64,000 bases of DNA from an uncultured Winogradskyella sp. (GCF_947496485.1 NZ_CANMCZ010000006.1:1-64000), one strand, 5' to 3'. Shown: positions 1-9,496, counted from the first letter of the stretch. Translations and numbers: made by a program. The notes: generated by a model from the letters alone, not told the origin.

Positions 1-1110
1 CAGGTGGTGGTCGTGTTTTCTAAACGAACAAATAGCGTTTGGGCCGTCATTGCCGTATTGGTGTAACCATCAAATACCTCTGCGGTAGCTGTATCCGCCC
101 CTACTAAGGTTTCATGGAACGATACCTCTACACCTGTTTGGCCATTTAATAACTCCGCTACTTTGGTGTCTAATGGAAAACTTACAAATCCATCCATATC
201 ATCATCACAAACCTGTAAAGGGGGCACTGCAACAACCTGAGGTAACGGGTCTACTACTAAATCGAAACTGGTAGTGCTATAACAGTCTGGATGTAAAGAA
301 TCTTCTACTCTGACGTATATGGTCTCTTGGTTTGAGGTACTGTTTGGATAGCTTGTTGATATTGCTGATAGATTAGAATCCGCATCCGACTGGCTATTAT
401 GAAAGGATACATTATAAATGCTTGGGTCTTGTCCACCTAAAATATCTGATTCTTGGGTGCTCAAATCAAACGTTGCCAGACCGTCATTGCTAGGATCATC
501 GCATACCACCATATTCGTTGGTGTATTAGCAATCGCTCTAGTATTGACCACTAAATCAAATACAGCTGTCGCTGAGGAATTGTAACAGTTAGAATCCCCT
601 ACATTTTCCACTCTTACAAATATAGGCTGTGGGTTCATGGTATTGGTGTATGAACTTGGTAATGCGTTTGTGCCTGAATCCGCATCTGCAAAATTTAAGT
701 AATACGTTACTGCATAATCCGTAGAGGGCTGACTACCCAATACTGCTGCCGATTGCAAACTCAAATCAAACTCCTCTACACCATCATTACTAACGTCATC
801 ACACAACTCTAAATCAATAACTGGATTAATCGTGGGTTGTCCCGCTACGTTCAAAGTGAAGGATAAAACTTCATAGCAACCAGAAACTAAATATTCTACT
901 CTAATAAATATTGTTTCACCATCAGTACCAGAATAACTACCTGCACCAGCAATTGCCGCTGAATCAGAATCAGCATCGGCTAGTGAATTATGATAAGTAA
1001 CTACTAAATCAGAAGTATTAGTTGCACTAGCAAGAACGATAGTCGTATTAGAATCTAAGTCAAAAATATAAGGAGGGCTACCAGTATCGCAAACAAATAA
1101 ATTATTTGGA
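1..1110 (-). repeat. Tandem ~100-residue adhesin repeats inside the secreted protein
   Basis: At least three full units and the start of a fourth are visible at about 1110-833, 832-537, 536-232 and 231-1. Each begins with a VCD or LCDD-type motif. Each carries an FDL(S/D) strand, a VTYH/VSFH strand followed by (A/S)DADS, and ends with (I/V)(F/Y)VRVE and a cysteine. The same unit type recurs in the lipoprotein at 35255-38152. Such arrays are common in large flavobacterial surface proteins. The number of further units outside the window is unknown. Confidence 0.75.
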
Positions 1111-2711
1111 GTTTCTGTAACTATCTCTGGTAATACATCTATACAAACTTCTTCCGTATATTCACAACCAAAATCATCTGTAGCTCTGTAAGTATAACAG
1201 AATTGTCCTGCTGTGGTAGGTTGCACAGTTATTACATTACCAACTGTATTTGTTATTGTAGGATCAGTATCCCAAGCTTCAGAAGTAATCACTGGTGTAA
1301 AAGACAATTCTGGTGGTTGCAAAGCAGGGTCGAATTCAATACTCCAAGCAAAAATATGACCATTGTCAGCACCAATATTATCAACTACTCTAATCGTCCA
1401 ATCACCGTTAAGAGGTGAACCTAATAAACCATCTAATGGGTTAACAGAACTATAATTTCCAGCAGGCACAAAAGAATCCGTGTATGTACCAGGTCCATTA
1501 CCATCTGGAAATGTACCACCCGCTTGTATACCACCAACTAAAGTTGGAAAGCTTCCAGTTGGAACAAAACAGTATTGGCTTCCTGTTCCTGGTGTAGTAT
1601 TATTACTTTGACCATCTACAGTGCCAGTTGCCCATGGAATACCCAAATTGGCACTACCACCTCCTTGATCATGCATTCTAACAACCTGTCCATTAGGAGA
1701 AATAATTTCTATATCTAAATCCCCTAGATAGGAATGTTCCATGGTTAAACATATACTTACTAATTGATTTACATCTGTTAACGTTTGTGCAGAGTCATAA
1801 CAATCTACAGTAACCGATGTCTCATAAGTAACTCCGTTTCCATCAGGAAGAAATGTAATACCACTTACTGGTGGAGTACAATCATTTATAAATTCTACAG
1901 CTTCTACCTCACCAGTAATATCTGTACTTTCACCAAAACACAGCGTAGTATTAGTAGCTTCTGTACCCATAAAATTTGGTTCAGTAGCTACTTGAATAAC
2001 TTGATTAATTAAATTATTATTTTCACACCCTAAGGGATCGATTGATGTATTTGCATCACGGATATTGAGATTCACAATATATACACCTGGATCTGGATAA
2101 GAAAATGTAGCTGTTTGACCAGAAGCTGTATTTCCATCACCTAAATCCCATTCATAAGTAGCACCAGTTCCGTCGATTGAAAACACTCCACTTCCTGTTA
2201 ATGTAATCTCTTCATTTGGACATACTCTTATATAATTATTTGCATTAGGAGTTGGACTAGCAGAATCAATTTGCGAATTAATAGTTTGACACGGAGTTAA
2301 ACATGAAATATTTGCAGCCCAACCATCAATTGTACCTGAAGCATTAGACACAAATTGAATTGTAATACAACCTGAGGTATTATCTTGTGTGGCTTGAACC
2401 AATCCTGGACTATTTGTTCCTGAAAATTGACCAAAAAGAGGTTCTGTAACAGAATCACCATTATAAATAGTCATTATATCTTGATTCAACTGCGTAGAGA
2501 AAGCAGTAAAATCTATTTGTATTTTCTGACCTGCATTTTCAGGACATATGGTCAATACGAAGTCTTCATTATCTGAGTAGAAACCAAACTCCCCACCAGA
2601 ATCGTAAAACACACCACCACATTGATTAACAGTAGCAGTTTGCATATTTACATCTTGCGCCAATAATAGCGATGAAAATAGAAGAGGGATTATAGTAAAT
2701 AAATATTTCAT
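1..2711 (-). CDS. Secreted CUB-PKD-P-domain adhesin-like protein, partial (C-terminus beyond window)
   Basis: The reading frame is open from the ATG at 2711 to the window edge, so the C-terminus is missing. The protein starts with a signal peptide (about 19 residues, ending LLLAQ). It continues with a CUB-like domain (DSGGEF ... TICPENAG ... GWAANISC), a PKD domain (YEWDLGDGN, ending VNLNIRDAN) and a proprotein-convertase P-domain (SICLTMEHSYLGDLDIEIIS, PNGQVVRMHDQGGGS). After these come about 100-residue repeats beginning VCDD and containing FDLS and a VTYHNSxADAD-like strand. A secreted, surface-attached adhesin or T9SS substrate is inferred; the sorting tail itself would lie outside the window. 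Its N-terminal half is a clear paralogue of the gene at 7292-9370. The ATG lies 10 bp after the stop of the 153-residue gene, so the two may be cotranscribed. Confidence 0.85.
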   Translation of the reverse strand, partial: MKYLFTIIPLLFSSLLLAQDVNMQTATVNQCGGVFYDSGGEFGFYSDNEDFVLTICPENAGQKIQIDFTAFSTQLNQDIMTIYNGDSVTEPLFGQFSGTNSPGLVQATQDNTSGCITIQFVSNASGTIDGWAANISCLTPCQTINSQIDSASPTPNANNYIRVCPNEEITLTGSGVFSIDGTGATYEWDLGDGNTASGQTATFSYPDPGVYIVNLNIRDANTSIDPLGCENNNLINQVIQVATEPNFMGTEATNTTLCFGESTDITGEVEAVEFINDCTPPVSGITFLPDGNGVTYETSVTVDCYDSAQTLTDVNQLVSICLTMEHSYLGDLDIEIISPNGQVVRMHDQGGGSANLGIPWATGTVDGQSNNTTPGTGSQYCFVPTGSFPTLVGGIQAGGTFPDGNGPGTYTDSFVPAGNYSSVNPLDGLLGSPLNGDWTIRVVDNIGADNGHIFAWSIEFDPALQPPELSFTPVITSEAWDTDPTITNTVGNVITVQPTTAGQFCYTYRATDDFGCEYTEEVCIDVLPEIVTETPNNLFVCDTGSPPYIFDLDSNTTIVLASATNTSDLVVTYHNSLADADSDSAAIAGAGSYSGTDGETIFIRVEYLVSGCYEVLSFTLNVAGQPTINPVIDLELCDDVSNDGVEEFDLSLQSAAVLGSQPSTDYAVTYYLNFADADSGTNALPSSYTNTMNPQPIFVRVENVGDSNCYNSSATAVFDLVVNTRAIANTPTNMVVCDDPSNDGLATFDLSTQESDILGGQDPSIYNVSFHNSQSDADSNLSAISTSYPNSTSNQETIYVRVEDSLHPDCYSTTSFDLVVDPLPQVVAVPPLQVCDDDMDGFVSFPLDTKVAELLNGQTGVEVSFHETLVGADTATAEVFDGYTNTAMTAQTLFVRLENTTTT

Positions 2712-2721
2712 GCTAGAAGTT

Positions 2722-3183
2722 TTATTGATATTGGGACTTAATAATGATATAATAATTGGTGTTATCTACATGATACATACCTGCAGCTCTAGAATGAAAC
2801 TCAAAATTATATTTTAATGGATTAAAACTATCGGGATTAAATATTTTGTCACGCTCTAAATCTGAAACGAAACCTGTAAGAATAGAAACCTCAGATAATT
2901 TTGTACACGGTTTCTTATCATTTTCATCTGTTATCAATTTAATTACTACCCTATTTCTAAGAATATGCTTTATACTCTTAAGCATATTTGGGTCACTAAA
3001 AACATACTTTTCAGCATAATTACCATAAACCTCAATAATTTGAGCGCGTTCTTTTACTGTTAAAGGCAATTTTACATTATCATTATACTTTGCTAACGGC
3101 AGAGGATTTCTTTGCTTTGACTCTTGACCGCCAACAAATAATGGGATGAGAATCAAAGTAAGAATTGTTAGTAATTTTTTCAT
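2722..3183 (-). CDS. Unknown secreted 153-residue protein
   Basis: I do not recognise the family. The N-terminus MKKLLTILTLILIPLFVGGQ is a typical Bacteroidota signal peptide ending at GGQ, so export to the periplasm or beyond is inferred. The mature part is hydrophilic, has one Cys (in KPCTKL) and no motif that I can name. It has a mixed pattern with a predicted helix (VKERAQIIEVYGNYAEKYVF) and beta-rich C-terminus (NTNYYIIIKS). It lies 10 bp upstream of the large adhesin-like gene on the same strand, suggesting cotranscription. A role in that protein's secretion or attachment would be speculation. Confidence 0.7.
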   Translation of the reverse strand: MKKLLTILTLILIPLFVGGQESKQRNPLPLAKYNDNVKLPLTVKERAQIIEVYGNYAEKYVFSDPNMLKSIKHILRNRVVIKLITDENDKKPCTKLSEVSILTGFVSDLERDKIFNPDSFNPLKYNFEFHSRAAGMYHVDNTNYYIIIKSQYQ

Positions 3184-3333
3184 GGATTAATCTGAATTAT
3201 TGAATTTCGAAAATTAAGAAAATTTTAGGTAAACCGCTGTTAGTTCGTCAATGATATTAGCATTTTAACGGTTTTAACTATATAACAGTCGTAATATTAA
3301 AACTCCTACCTCAATGAAACTATTTTTATTGTT

Positions 3334-3341
3334 TATCTTTG
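3334..3341 (+). promoter_or_regulatory. Putative -7 box (TATCTTTG) for folE
   Basis: TATCTTTG fits the Bacteroidota -7 consensus TAnnTTTG exactly and lies 36 bp before the folE ATG. No good TTTG -33 element is seen 19 bp upstream, so this is a moderate-confidence call. It would drive the forward block folE-cysS-yidD-lgt and give a leader of about 30 nt. Confidence 0.45.
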
Positions 3342-3377
3342 GCTCTTATTTTAAAAGTTGATTAATAATTTTTTACG

Positions 3378-4055
3378 ATGAAAATTGAAAGTGATTTTAA
3401 TGATATAGATGCTTTAGGTGATGACCATTTAGGCTCGTCTAGCGAAACTCCTTTGAGAGCTGATGCTTTTAAATTATCTAACAGCGAAAAAGTAGATATT
3501 ATTAAAGACGACGTAAGACATATATTAGAAACCTTAGGTTTAGATCTTAATGATGATAGTCTTAAAGGAACACCTAATCGTGTTGCAAAAATGTTTGTTA
3601 ATGAAATTTTTGGCGGTTTAAATCCTGATAAAAAGCCTAACGCTTCTACATTTGAAAATAAGTATAAATATGGTGAAATGCTGGTAGAAAAAAATATCAC
3701 AGTTTATTCTACTTGCGAACATCATTTATTGCCAATTGTGGGACGAGCACACGTGGCCTACATTTCTAACGGCACTGTGGTTGGCTTGTCTAAAATGAAT
3801 AGAATTGTCGATTATTTTGCAAAACGTCCTCAGGTACAAGAGCGTTTAACTATCCAAATTGTAAAAGAGCTACAAAACGTGTTAGATACTGAAGACGTTG
3901 CTTGTGTTATAGATGCTAAACATTTATGTGTCAATTCTCGTGGTATAAAAGATATAGAAAGCAGCACAGTAACTTCAGAGTTTGGCGGAAAATTTAAGGA
4001 AAAGACAACTCGTCGTGAGTTTTTAGACTACATACAATTAGACACTAAGTTTTAA
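3378..4055 (+). CDS. folE: GTP cyclohydrolase I
   Basis: Converts GTP to 7,8-dihydroneopterin triphosphate in the cytosol, the first step toward tetrahydrofolate and pterins. The 225-residue length matches bacterial FolE. The zinc and catalytic motif STCEHHLLPIVGRAHVAY is at 111-128 (Cys113, His115, His116) and the third zinc ligand Cys184 is in KHLCVNSRGIKD. The family signature TSEFGGKF is at 199-206. The first 35 residues are an acidic, variable N-terminal extension. It opens a forward block with cysS, yidD and lgt, a gene order I associate with flavobacteria. The start follows a good -7 box by 36 bp. FolD at 32370 works later in the same folate metabolism. Confidence 0.97.
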   Translation: MKIESDFNDIDALGDDHLGSSSETPLRADAFKLSNSEKVDIIKDDVRHILETLGLDLNDDSLKGTPNRVAKMFVNEIFGGLNPDKKPNASTFENKYKYGEMLVEKNITVYSTCEHHLLPIVGRAHVAYISNGTVVGLSKMNRIVDYFAKRPQVQERLTIQIVKELQNVLDTEDVACVIDAKHLCVNSRGIKDIESSTVTSEFGGKFKEKTTRREFLDYIQLDTKF

Positions 4056-4112
4056 CTTGGTTTCTGCAAGTTAGTTTTTTAGCTTTGTTTATACATTTTT
4101 CAAATTTGCATC

Positions 4113-5594
4113 ATGCCGTTATACGATACACATACTATTAAAATATACAATTCACTTTCGGGTGAAAAAGAGATTTTCAAACCTATAACTAAAGGTTATG
4201 TAGGTATGTATGTTTGTGGTCCAACCGTATATAGCAATGTGCATTTAGGTAATGTTCGTACCTTCATGTCCTTCGATATGATTTTTCGCTACTTTAAACA
4301 TTTAGGTTATAAAGTAAGATATGTTAGAAATATTACAGATGCAGGACATTTAGAAAACGATGCCGATCTTGGCGAAGATAAAATTACAAAGAAAGCACGA
4401 TTAGAGGCTATAGAACCTATGGAAATTGTGCAGCGATATACTGTAGATTTTCATAATGTATTAAACACTTTCAATTTCTTGCCACCTAGTATAGAACCTA
4501 CTGCAACTGGTCATATTATTGAACAGATTGAGTTAATTCAAACCATAATAGATAATGGTTTTGCTTATGTTGTAAATGGTTCGGTCTATTTTGATGTACA
4601 TAAATACAATGAAACTAACGAATATGGCATTTTAAGTAAACGTAAACTTGAAGATTTAATTCACAATACGCGCACGCTTGATGGTCAAAGTGATAAAAAA
4701 AATCCACAAGATTTTGCACTTTGGAAACGCGCAGAACCAACACATATTATGCGTTGGCCTTCACCTTGGAGTGATGGATTTCCTGGATGGCATTTAGAAT
4801 GTACAGCAATGAGCACCAAATATCTTGGGGAACGATTCGATATTCATGGTGGTGGAATGGATTTAAAATTTCCGCATCACGAATGTGAAATAGCCCAAAA
4901 TAAAGCGGCAAAAGGACAAGATCCTGTAAAATACTGGATGCATGCTAACATGCTTGAGCTTAATGGTGCTCGTATGAGTAAGTCTACAGGAAACTATATT
5001 AATCCTGCAGAATTGCTTTCTGGTGAAAATGACATCATGTCTAAAGCCTATAGCCCAAGTGTGATTAGATTTTTTATGATGCAAGCGTCATACAAAAGTG
5101 TATTAGATCTAACTAATGATGGTTTGCTTGCTGCAGAAAAAGGTTTCCATAGACTAATGGATGCTATTAATTTAATAGATAATTTAAAAACTAGTGACTC
5201 ATCATCATTTGATGTTGCTGCATGGAAACAGAAATGTTATGATGCCATGAATGATGACTTTAATACACCTATTCTAATAGCCCATTTGTTTGATGCTGCA
5301 AAATTTATTAATCAAATAAAAGATGGAAGTGCTAGTATAACATCAGAAGATTTAGAGCTTTTAAAACAAACTATTGAAACTTTTGCTTTCGATATTTTAG
5401 GTTTAGTCAATTTTTCTAAAGATAATTATGGTACAGACAAACTTTCTGGAGCAGTAGAAATTTTAATCAACCTCAGAAAGGAGGCTAGATTGAATAAAGA
5501 CTTTGCATTGTCTGATAAAATAAGAGATGAGTTAGCTGAAGCTGGTATTCAACTTAATGACAGTAGGGATGGGACGACTTTTACGACTAACTAA
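4113..5594 (+). CDS. cysS: Cysteinyl-tRNA synthetase
   Basis: Class I aminoacyl-tRNA synthetase charging tRNA-Cys with cysteine. At 493 residues it is slightly longer than the roughly 460 of E. coli CysS. The N-terminal [13 protein letters not shown] (35-47) gives the zinc ligand Cys35 and the HIGH-type motif HLGN. Further zinc ligands are in WHLECTAM and HHECEIAQ, and KMSKS appears as RMSKSTGN. The C-terminus holds the helical DALR-like anticodon region ([20 protein letters not shown]). It follows folE by 57 bp and runs into yidD with only 2 bp between stop and start. A near -7 box CAAATTTG at 4101-4108 ends 4 bp before the ATG, so a separate, nearly leaderless transcript is possible. Confidence 0.97.
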   Translation: MPLYDTHTIKIYNSLSGEKEIFKPITKGYVGMYVCGPTVYSNVHLGNVRTFMSFDMIFRYFKHLGYKVRYVRNITDAGHLENDADLGEDKITKKARLEAIEPMEIVQRYTVDFHNVLNTFNFLPPSIEPTATGHIIEQIELIQTIIDNGFAYVVNGSVYFDVHKYNETNEYGILSKRKLEDLIHNTRTLDGQSDKKNPQDFALWKRAEPTHIMRWPSPWSDGFPGWHLECTAMSTKYLGERFDIHGGGMDLKFPHHECEIAQNKAAKGQDPVKYWMHANMLELNGARMSKSTGNYINPAELLSGENDIMSKAYSPSVIRFFMMQASYKSVLDLTNDGLLAAEKGFHRLMDAINLIDNLKTSDSSSFDVAAWKQKCYDAMNDDFNTPILIAHLFDAAKFINQIKDGSASITSEDLELLKQTIETFAFDILGLVNFSKDNYGTDKLSGAVEILINLRKEARLNKDFALSDKIRDELAEAGIQLNDSRDGTTFTTN

Positions 5595-5596
5595 TC

Positions 5597-5830
5597 GTGA
5601 AAAAAATCCTTACATATCCTCTTTTATTTCTTATTAAAGTTTATCAATCTTTAATTTCGCCTATCACACCAGCGACTTGCCGTTATCAACCTACCTGCTC
5701 TCATTATGCCAAAGAAGCATTAGAAGTTCATGGGTTTTTTAAAGGAGGTCAATTGGCTATAAAACGAATTTTTAGTTGTCACCCTTGGGGAGGAAAAGGT
5801 TTTGATCCTGTACCACCAAAAGAAGATTAA
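5597..5830 (+). CDS. yidD: Membrane protein insertion efficiency factor YidD
   Basis: Small amphipathic membrane-associated protein thought to assist YidC-dependent insertion. The 77-residue length is typical. Diagnostic motifs are [16 protein letters not shown] and [13 protein letters not shown], with the N-terminal hydrophobic helix [19 protein letters not shown]. The start is GTG at 5597, only 2 bp after the cysS stop, so translational coupling to cysS is likely. The GTG start is chosen because the conserved N-terminal helix begins right after it and no ATG lies in frame before the motif. Confidence 0.95.
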   Translation: MKKILTYPLLFLIKVYQSLISPITPATCRYQPTCSHYAKEALEVHGFFKGGQLAIKRIFSCHPWGGKGFDPVPPKED

Positions 5831-5895
5831 TATTACGTTAATCTCATTTTGAATATCTTTCAAAATATTATATTTACCGCATAAATAGAATATAT

Positions 5896-6720
5896 ATGTT
5901 TTTATTACAGATGGATTGGGATCCAATAAAGTATATTGATTTAAGCTTCTTTAAACTTCATTTTTATAGCATGATGTGGATAATTGCCTTTATATTAGGC
6001 TTCTACATTACAAAACGCATATATAGAAACGAAGGACAATCTGATGAATCATTGGATTCGTTATTCATATATTCTGTGCTCGGTATTATGCTTGGTGCTA
6101 GACTGGGACATGTTATATTTTATCAGTCAGAATTAATTACAGAAGATTTTTTTAGCATTTTTCTGCCATTTAAATTTAAAGGTGGTTTTGAGTTTACTGG
6201 CTTTCAAGGATTGGCAAGTCATGGTGCAGCAATTGCCATGATTATCTCCATGTACATTTACAATAAAAAAGTATTACATAAAACGGTGCTTTGGATACTA
6301 GATCGTGTGGTGATTCCTGTTGCTTTAGGTGCTGTATTTGTTAGGATAGGAAACTTTATAAATTCTGAAATTATTGGAAAATATACAAATAGCGATTTTG
6401 GTGTTGTATTTGTTCAACTCAATGAAACTAAACCAAGACATCCTTCACAATTGTATGAAGCTTTCTGTTATGTTTTTGTCTTTTTAATCCTCTTTTATTT
6501 CTATTGGAAAACAAAGAAGTCTGAACAGCTAGGTTTCTTATTTGGACTATTTTTAGTTTTACTTTGGTCTGTTAGATTTGTTGTGGAATTCACAAAAGAA
6601 GCTCAAAACATTGAGCGAGCGGATTGGGTGTTGAATACCGGACAACTATTGAGTATTCCATTTATTTTCATAGGACTTTACTTTATGTTTATCTATAAAC
6701 CGAAAACGACATTGAGCTAA
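5896..6720 (+). CDS. lgt: Prolipoprotein diacylglyceryl transferase
   Basis: Inner-membrane enzyme that transfers diacylglycerol from phosphatidylglycerol to the lipobox cysteine of preprolipoproteins. The 274 residues contain about seven membrane segments. Family motifs are GGFEFTGFQGLASHGAA, the Lgt signature around RIGNFINSEIIGKYT, and PRHPSQLYEA. A second in-frame ATG at 5911 (MDWDPIKYID) is an equally plausible start. A near -7 box TATATTTA lies at 5869-5876. The stop codon overlaps the start of the next gene by 1 bp (TAATG), so the two are cotranslated. Many lipoproteins in this window would be its substrates, including the immediate downstream neighbour. Confidence 0.96.
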   Translation: MFLLQMDWDPIKYIDLSFFKLHFYSMMWIIAFILGFYITKRIYRNEGQSDESLDSLFIYSVLGIMLGARLGHVIFYQSELITEDFFSIFLPFKFKGGFEFTGFQGLASHGAAIAMIISMYIYNKKVLHKTVLWILDRVVIPVALGAVFVRIGNFINSEIIGKYTNSDFGVVFVQLNETKPRHPSQLYEAFCYVFVFLILFYFYWKTKKSEQLGFLFGLFLVLLWSVRFVVEFTKEAQNIERADWVLNTGQLLSIPFIFIGLYFMFIYKPKTTLS

Positions 6721-7220
6721 TGCGATTACAACTGTTTTCAAAATATTTAATATTAATTGTTGGGCTTGTAGTTTTTTCTTCATGTAAAGAAGAAAAGGCA
6801 ATTAAAAGACAAGAAAAAGTTGTGGTTAACTTTAAAAAAGAAGGTGTACTTACCATAAAAAAAACAGATTCGGACTCTATTATAAAGACGTTAGATATTG
6901 AAATTGCAGACAATGAATACGAAACCCAAACAGGTTTAATGTATAGGACAAAGCTTAAAACCAATCATGGTATGTTATTTATATTTCCTGATGAGGATTT
7001 TCGAAGTTTCTATATGAAGAATACTAAGATTCCTTTGGACATCATATATATTGATACAAACAAAACCATAGTTAGTGTTCAAAAAGATGCTCAACCTTTT
7101 GATGAGACTTCTCTGCCATCTGATTCACCTGCAAAGTATGTTTTAGAGATTAATAGTGGACTTTTTGATGAGTGGCAAATTAAAGTTGGAGATATTATTG
7201 AATTTTCAAAAATTAATTAA
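6720..7220 (+). CDS. DUF192 domain lipoprotein
   Basis: Function unknown. Residues 1-22 form a lipoprotein signal peptide with lipobox VFSSC and Cys22 as the lipidation site. The residues just after it (CKEEK) resemble the acidic lipoprotein export signal known from Capnocytophaga and Bacteroides, so surface exposure is possible. The C-terminal ~110 residues are a DUF192 domain: TQTGLMYRTKL, HGMLFIFP, FYMKNTKIPLDIIYID and a YVLEINSG-F near the end. It starts inside the lgt stop codon. DUF192 proteins are often found as single-domain secreted proteins; no biochemical role is claimed here. Confidence 0.9.
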   Translation: MRLQLFSKYLILIVGLVVFSSCKEEKAIKRQEKVVVNFKKEGVLTIKKTDSDSIIKTLDIEIADNEYETQTGLMYRTKLKTNHGMLFIFPDEDFRSFYMKNTKIPLDIIYIDTNKTIVSVQKDAQPFDETSLPSDSPAKYVLEINSGLFDEWQIKVGDIIEFSKIN

Positions 7221-7262
7221 AAAAATCACTGAGCTTTAAGCGTCAGAAACTGCTTTCATAAG

Positions 7263-7279
7263 TAAACCTTTTAGGTTTA
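7263..7279. terminator. Weak bidirectional hairpin between convergent genes
   Basis: TAAACCT and AGGTTTA form a 7-bp perfect stem around a 3-nt loop, between the DUF192 gene (ends 7220) and the T9SS gene (ends 7292). No long T-run follows on either strand, so efficiency as a terminator is doubtful. Confidence 0.35.
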
Positions 7280-7291
7280 ACTAATAAGAAT

Positions 7292-9370
7292 CTATAATTT
7301 AATTAATTTCTTTATAACATTTAGACCGAGCTTCTTATTAGATAATTCTAATAAATATGTAGCTTTTTCTAACCTATTGAGATTACCAATTCTAAGTTGA
7401 CCATTACTATCTATCAGTATATTTTCATAGACAGTACGACCATTCAAATCGTAAATACAAATACTTAATGGGGTTCCTGTTAAACTAGATGGTATATTAA
7501 TTACTATGCTGTCATTAAATGGATTTGTTATCACCTTAATATCATTAACGAGAATATCATCTATACTAAGAAGATCACCATCAACACCATCACAATTCTC
7601 ATCGATTCCATTACCTTCAGAATCAGTAGCATCTGGATTTATACCGTTATTTGTATCGTTACAATCTAAACCATTAATAGCATAGCCAAAAGGAGGTATA
7701 TTAGAACAATCTTCTATTGTAATATTAGGATCTCCATAACCATCACCATCTAAATCTTCATAAAAGGTAGTAGGCGGTTGACCTTCGGCCGTCATCGTAA
7801 CACATATATCTTCTGCATATTCACAACCAAATTCATCTACAGTCCTAAAAACATAACAATGCTCACCTGCAGATTGAGGTGCTACAGTAATTATATTTCC
7901 GTTTATTTCTGTAATACTTGGGTCTGCATCCCAAGACTGAGATACAATTGTTGGAATATAACTATAATCTTCTAAAGCTAAACCTTCATCAAAGTTGAGC
8001 TCCCAAGAAAAAATATAACCATTATCTGCGCCCAGATTGTCAACAATAACAATATTCCACTCACCATTTAATGGTGAACCGATAAGGCCATCTAGCGGAT
8101 TGATAGAACTATAGCTACCTGCAGGCACAAAAGAATCAGTATAAGCACCTGGACCATCACCTTCAGGAAATTCAATAGTTCCTTGAATACCACCTACTAA
8201 AGTTGGAAATCCACCATTAGGTACAAAACAATAATCTGACCCTACTCCAGGTGTAGTATTTGCACTATTACCATCAACAGTACCTGTAGCCCATGGAATA
8301 CCTAGATTAGCAGAACCTCCACCTTGATCATGCAGCCTTACAACTTGCCCGTTAGGAGATATAATTTCAATATCTAAATCCCCTAGATAAGAATGTTCCA
8401 TATTTAAACAGATACTCTCTATTTGACTTACATCAGTTAAAACTTGTGAAGCTTCAAAACATGTTACATTAATACTAGTGCTATATGCTACCCCATTTCC
8501 ATCAGGTAAAAACGTTACAACGCTTTCTGGTGGTGGGCAATTATAAACCAAAGTCAATGGGGTTACGACACCTTCAATTGTTGTAGTATCACCAAAGCAT
8601 AATGTATTATCCGCAGCTTGAGTACCCATAAAATCAGGACGACCAGATACTCTAATAATTTGATTAACCGTATTAGTATTTGGACAACCATCCATAAAAT
8701 TATCCATGTTAGCATCTCTTATATTTAAGTTTACCAAATATACTCCAGGTGCATTATAAGAAACATTAACACTCTCACCAGAAACAATATTTCCATCTCC
8801 TAAATCCCAATTATAACTAGCCCCTGTTCCATCAACCTCAAAAATACCGCTTCCATTAAGGCTAATCATATCACCTGTACAAACTTCTATAATACCTTCT
8901 GTATTTGCAACTGGTGTCGTTGAGTCTATTAGTGCAGTTATATCTTGACAAGGTGTTGTACATGAAATATTAGCTGACCAACCTACAACATTACCAGAAT
9001 TGTTAGAAATAAATTCAATAGTTAAACAACCACTTGTATTGTCAAAACCAGCAGCAACTAGCCCTGGTGACTCTGATCCTGAATAAGTTCCTATAATTTC
9101 TGCTGTGGTACCATCACCATCATAGATATTCATGAAGTCCCCGTTTAGCTGGGTCAAAAACTCCTGAAAATCCAGCCGCGTTCGTCCTTCTGCATTGTCT
9201 GGACATATAGTTAATATAAAACTTTCATTGTCAGAATAATTAGAAAATTCCCCTCCAGAGTCATAAAATATACCTGAACATGTCGTTACCGATCCATTTT
9301 GCATAATTATATCTTGGCTAAAACAAAAGCTTGAAATTATAGAGAGTAATAGGAGTAGTTTTTTTTTCAT
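7292..9370 (-). CDS. T9SS-secreted CUB-PKD-P-domain protein with MopE-like calcium motif
   Basis: Complete 692-residue paralogue of the gene at 1-2711. It has a signal peptide (ends CFSQ), a CUB-like domain (about 30-135), a PKD domain (YNWDLGDGN), and a P-domain (SICLNMEHSYLGDLDIEIIS, then PNGQVVRLHDQGGGS). Next come a segment matching ITVAPQSAGEHCYVFRTVDE and a MopE/thrombospondin-3-like Asp-rich motif (FYEDLDGDGYGDP ... GLDCNDTNNGINPDA ... IDENCDGVDGD) that likely binds calcium. The C-terminal ~75 residues are a type A T9SS sorting domain (KVITNPFNDSIVI, YDLNGRTVY, YLLELSNKK and final IKKLIKL). Export through SecDF/Sec and then the T9SS to the cell surface is inferred. No protease or glycosidase domain is present, so an adhesive or structural role is most likely. 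Confidence 0.92.
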   Translation of the reverse strand: MKKKLLLLLSIISSFCFSQDIIMQNGSVTTCSGIFYDSGGEFSNYSDNESFILTICPDNAEGRTRLDFQEFLTQLNGDFMNIYDGDGTTAEIIGTYSGSESPGLVAAGFDNTSGCLTIEFISNNSGNVVGWSANISCTTPCQDITALIDSTTPVANTEGIIEVCTGDMISLNGSGIFEVDGTGASYNWDLGDGNIVSGESVNVSYNAPGVYLVNLNIRDANMDNFMDGCPNTNTVNQIIRVSGRPDFMGTQAADNTLCFGDTTTIEGVVTPLTLVYNCPPPESVVTFLPDGNGVAYSTSINVTCFEASQVLTDVSQIESICLNMEHSYLGDLDIEIISPNGQVVRLHDQGGGSANLGIPWATGTVDGNSANTTPGVGSDYCFVPNGGFPTLVGGIQGTIEFPEGDGPGAYTDSFVPAGSYSSINPLDGLIGSPLNGEWNIVIVDNLGADNGYIFSWELNFDEGLALEDYSYIPTIVSQSWDADPSITEINGNIITVAPQSAGEHCYVFRTVDEFGCEYAEDICVTMTAEGQPPTTFYEDLDGDGYGDPNITIEDCSNIPPFGYAINGLDCNDTNNGINPDATDSEGNGIDENCDGVDGDLLSIDDILVNDIKVITNPFNDSIVINIPSSLTGTPLSICIYDLNGRTVYENILIDSNGQLRIGNLNRLEKATYLLELSNKKLGLNVIKKLIKL

Positions 9371-9466
9371 GTTGATTATTGGATTGATTAATTAGAAAAG
9401 TAAGAGTTTTATCTTACTAATCTTTTATAAGATGGATAAAACGTAAAAAGGTTGCGTCTAAATACA

Positions 9467-9496
9467 AAAATGCCTCTCAATTAAGAAAGGCATTTT
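9467..9496 (-). terminator. Terminator of secDF
   Basis: AAAATGCCT at 9467-9475 pairs with AGGCATTTT at 9488-9496 (9 bp, 12-nt loop). On the reverse strand the stem is followed by TTTTTG. It lies about 40 bp after the secDF stop codon. Confidence 0.8.

Noticed and set aside
1..1110. Regular ~300-bp spacing as a possible CRISPR or other DNA repeat array
   Set aside because: The periodicity is that of ~100-residue protein repeats in an open frame; DNA identity between units is low.
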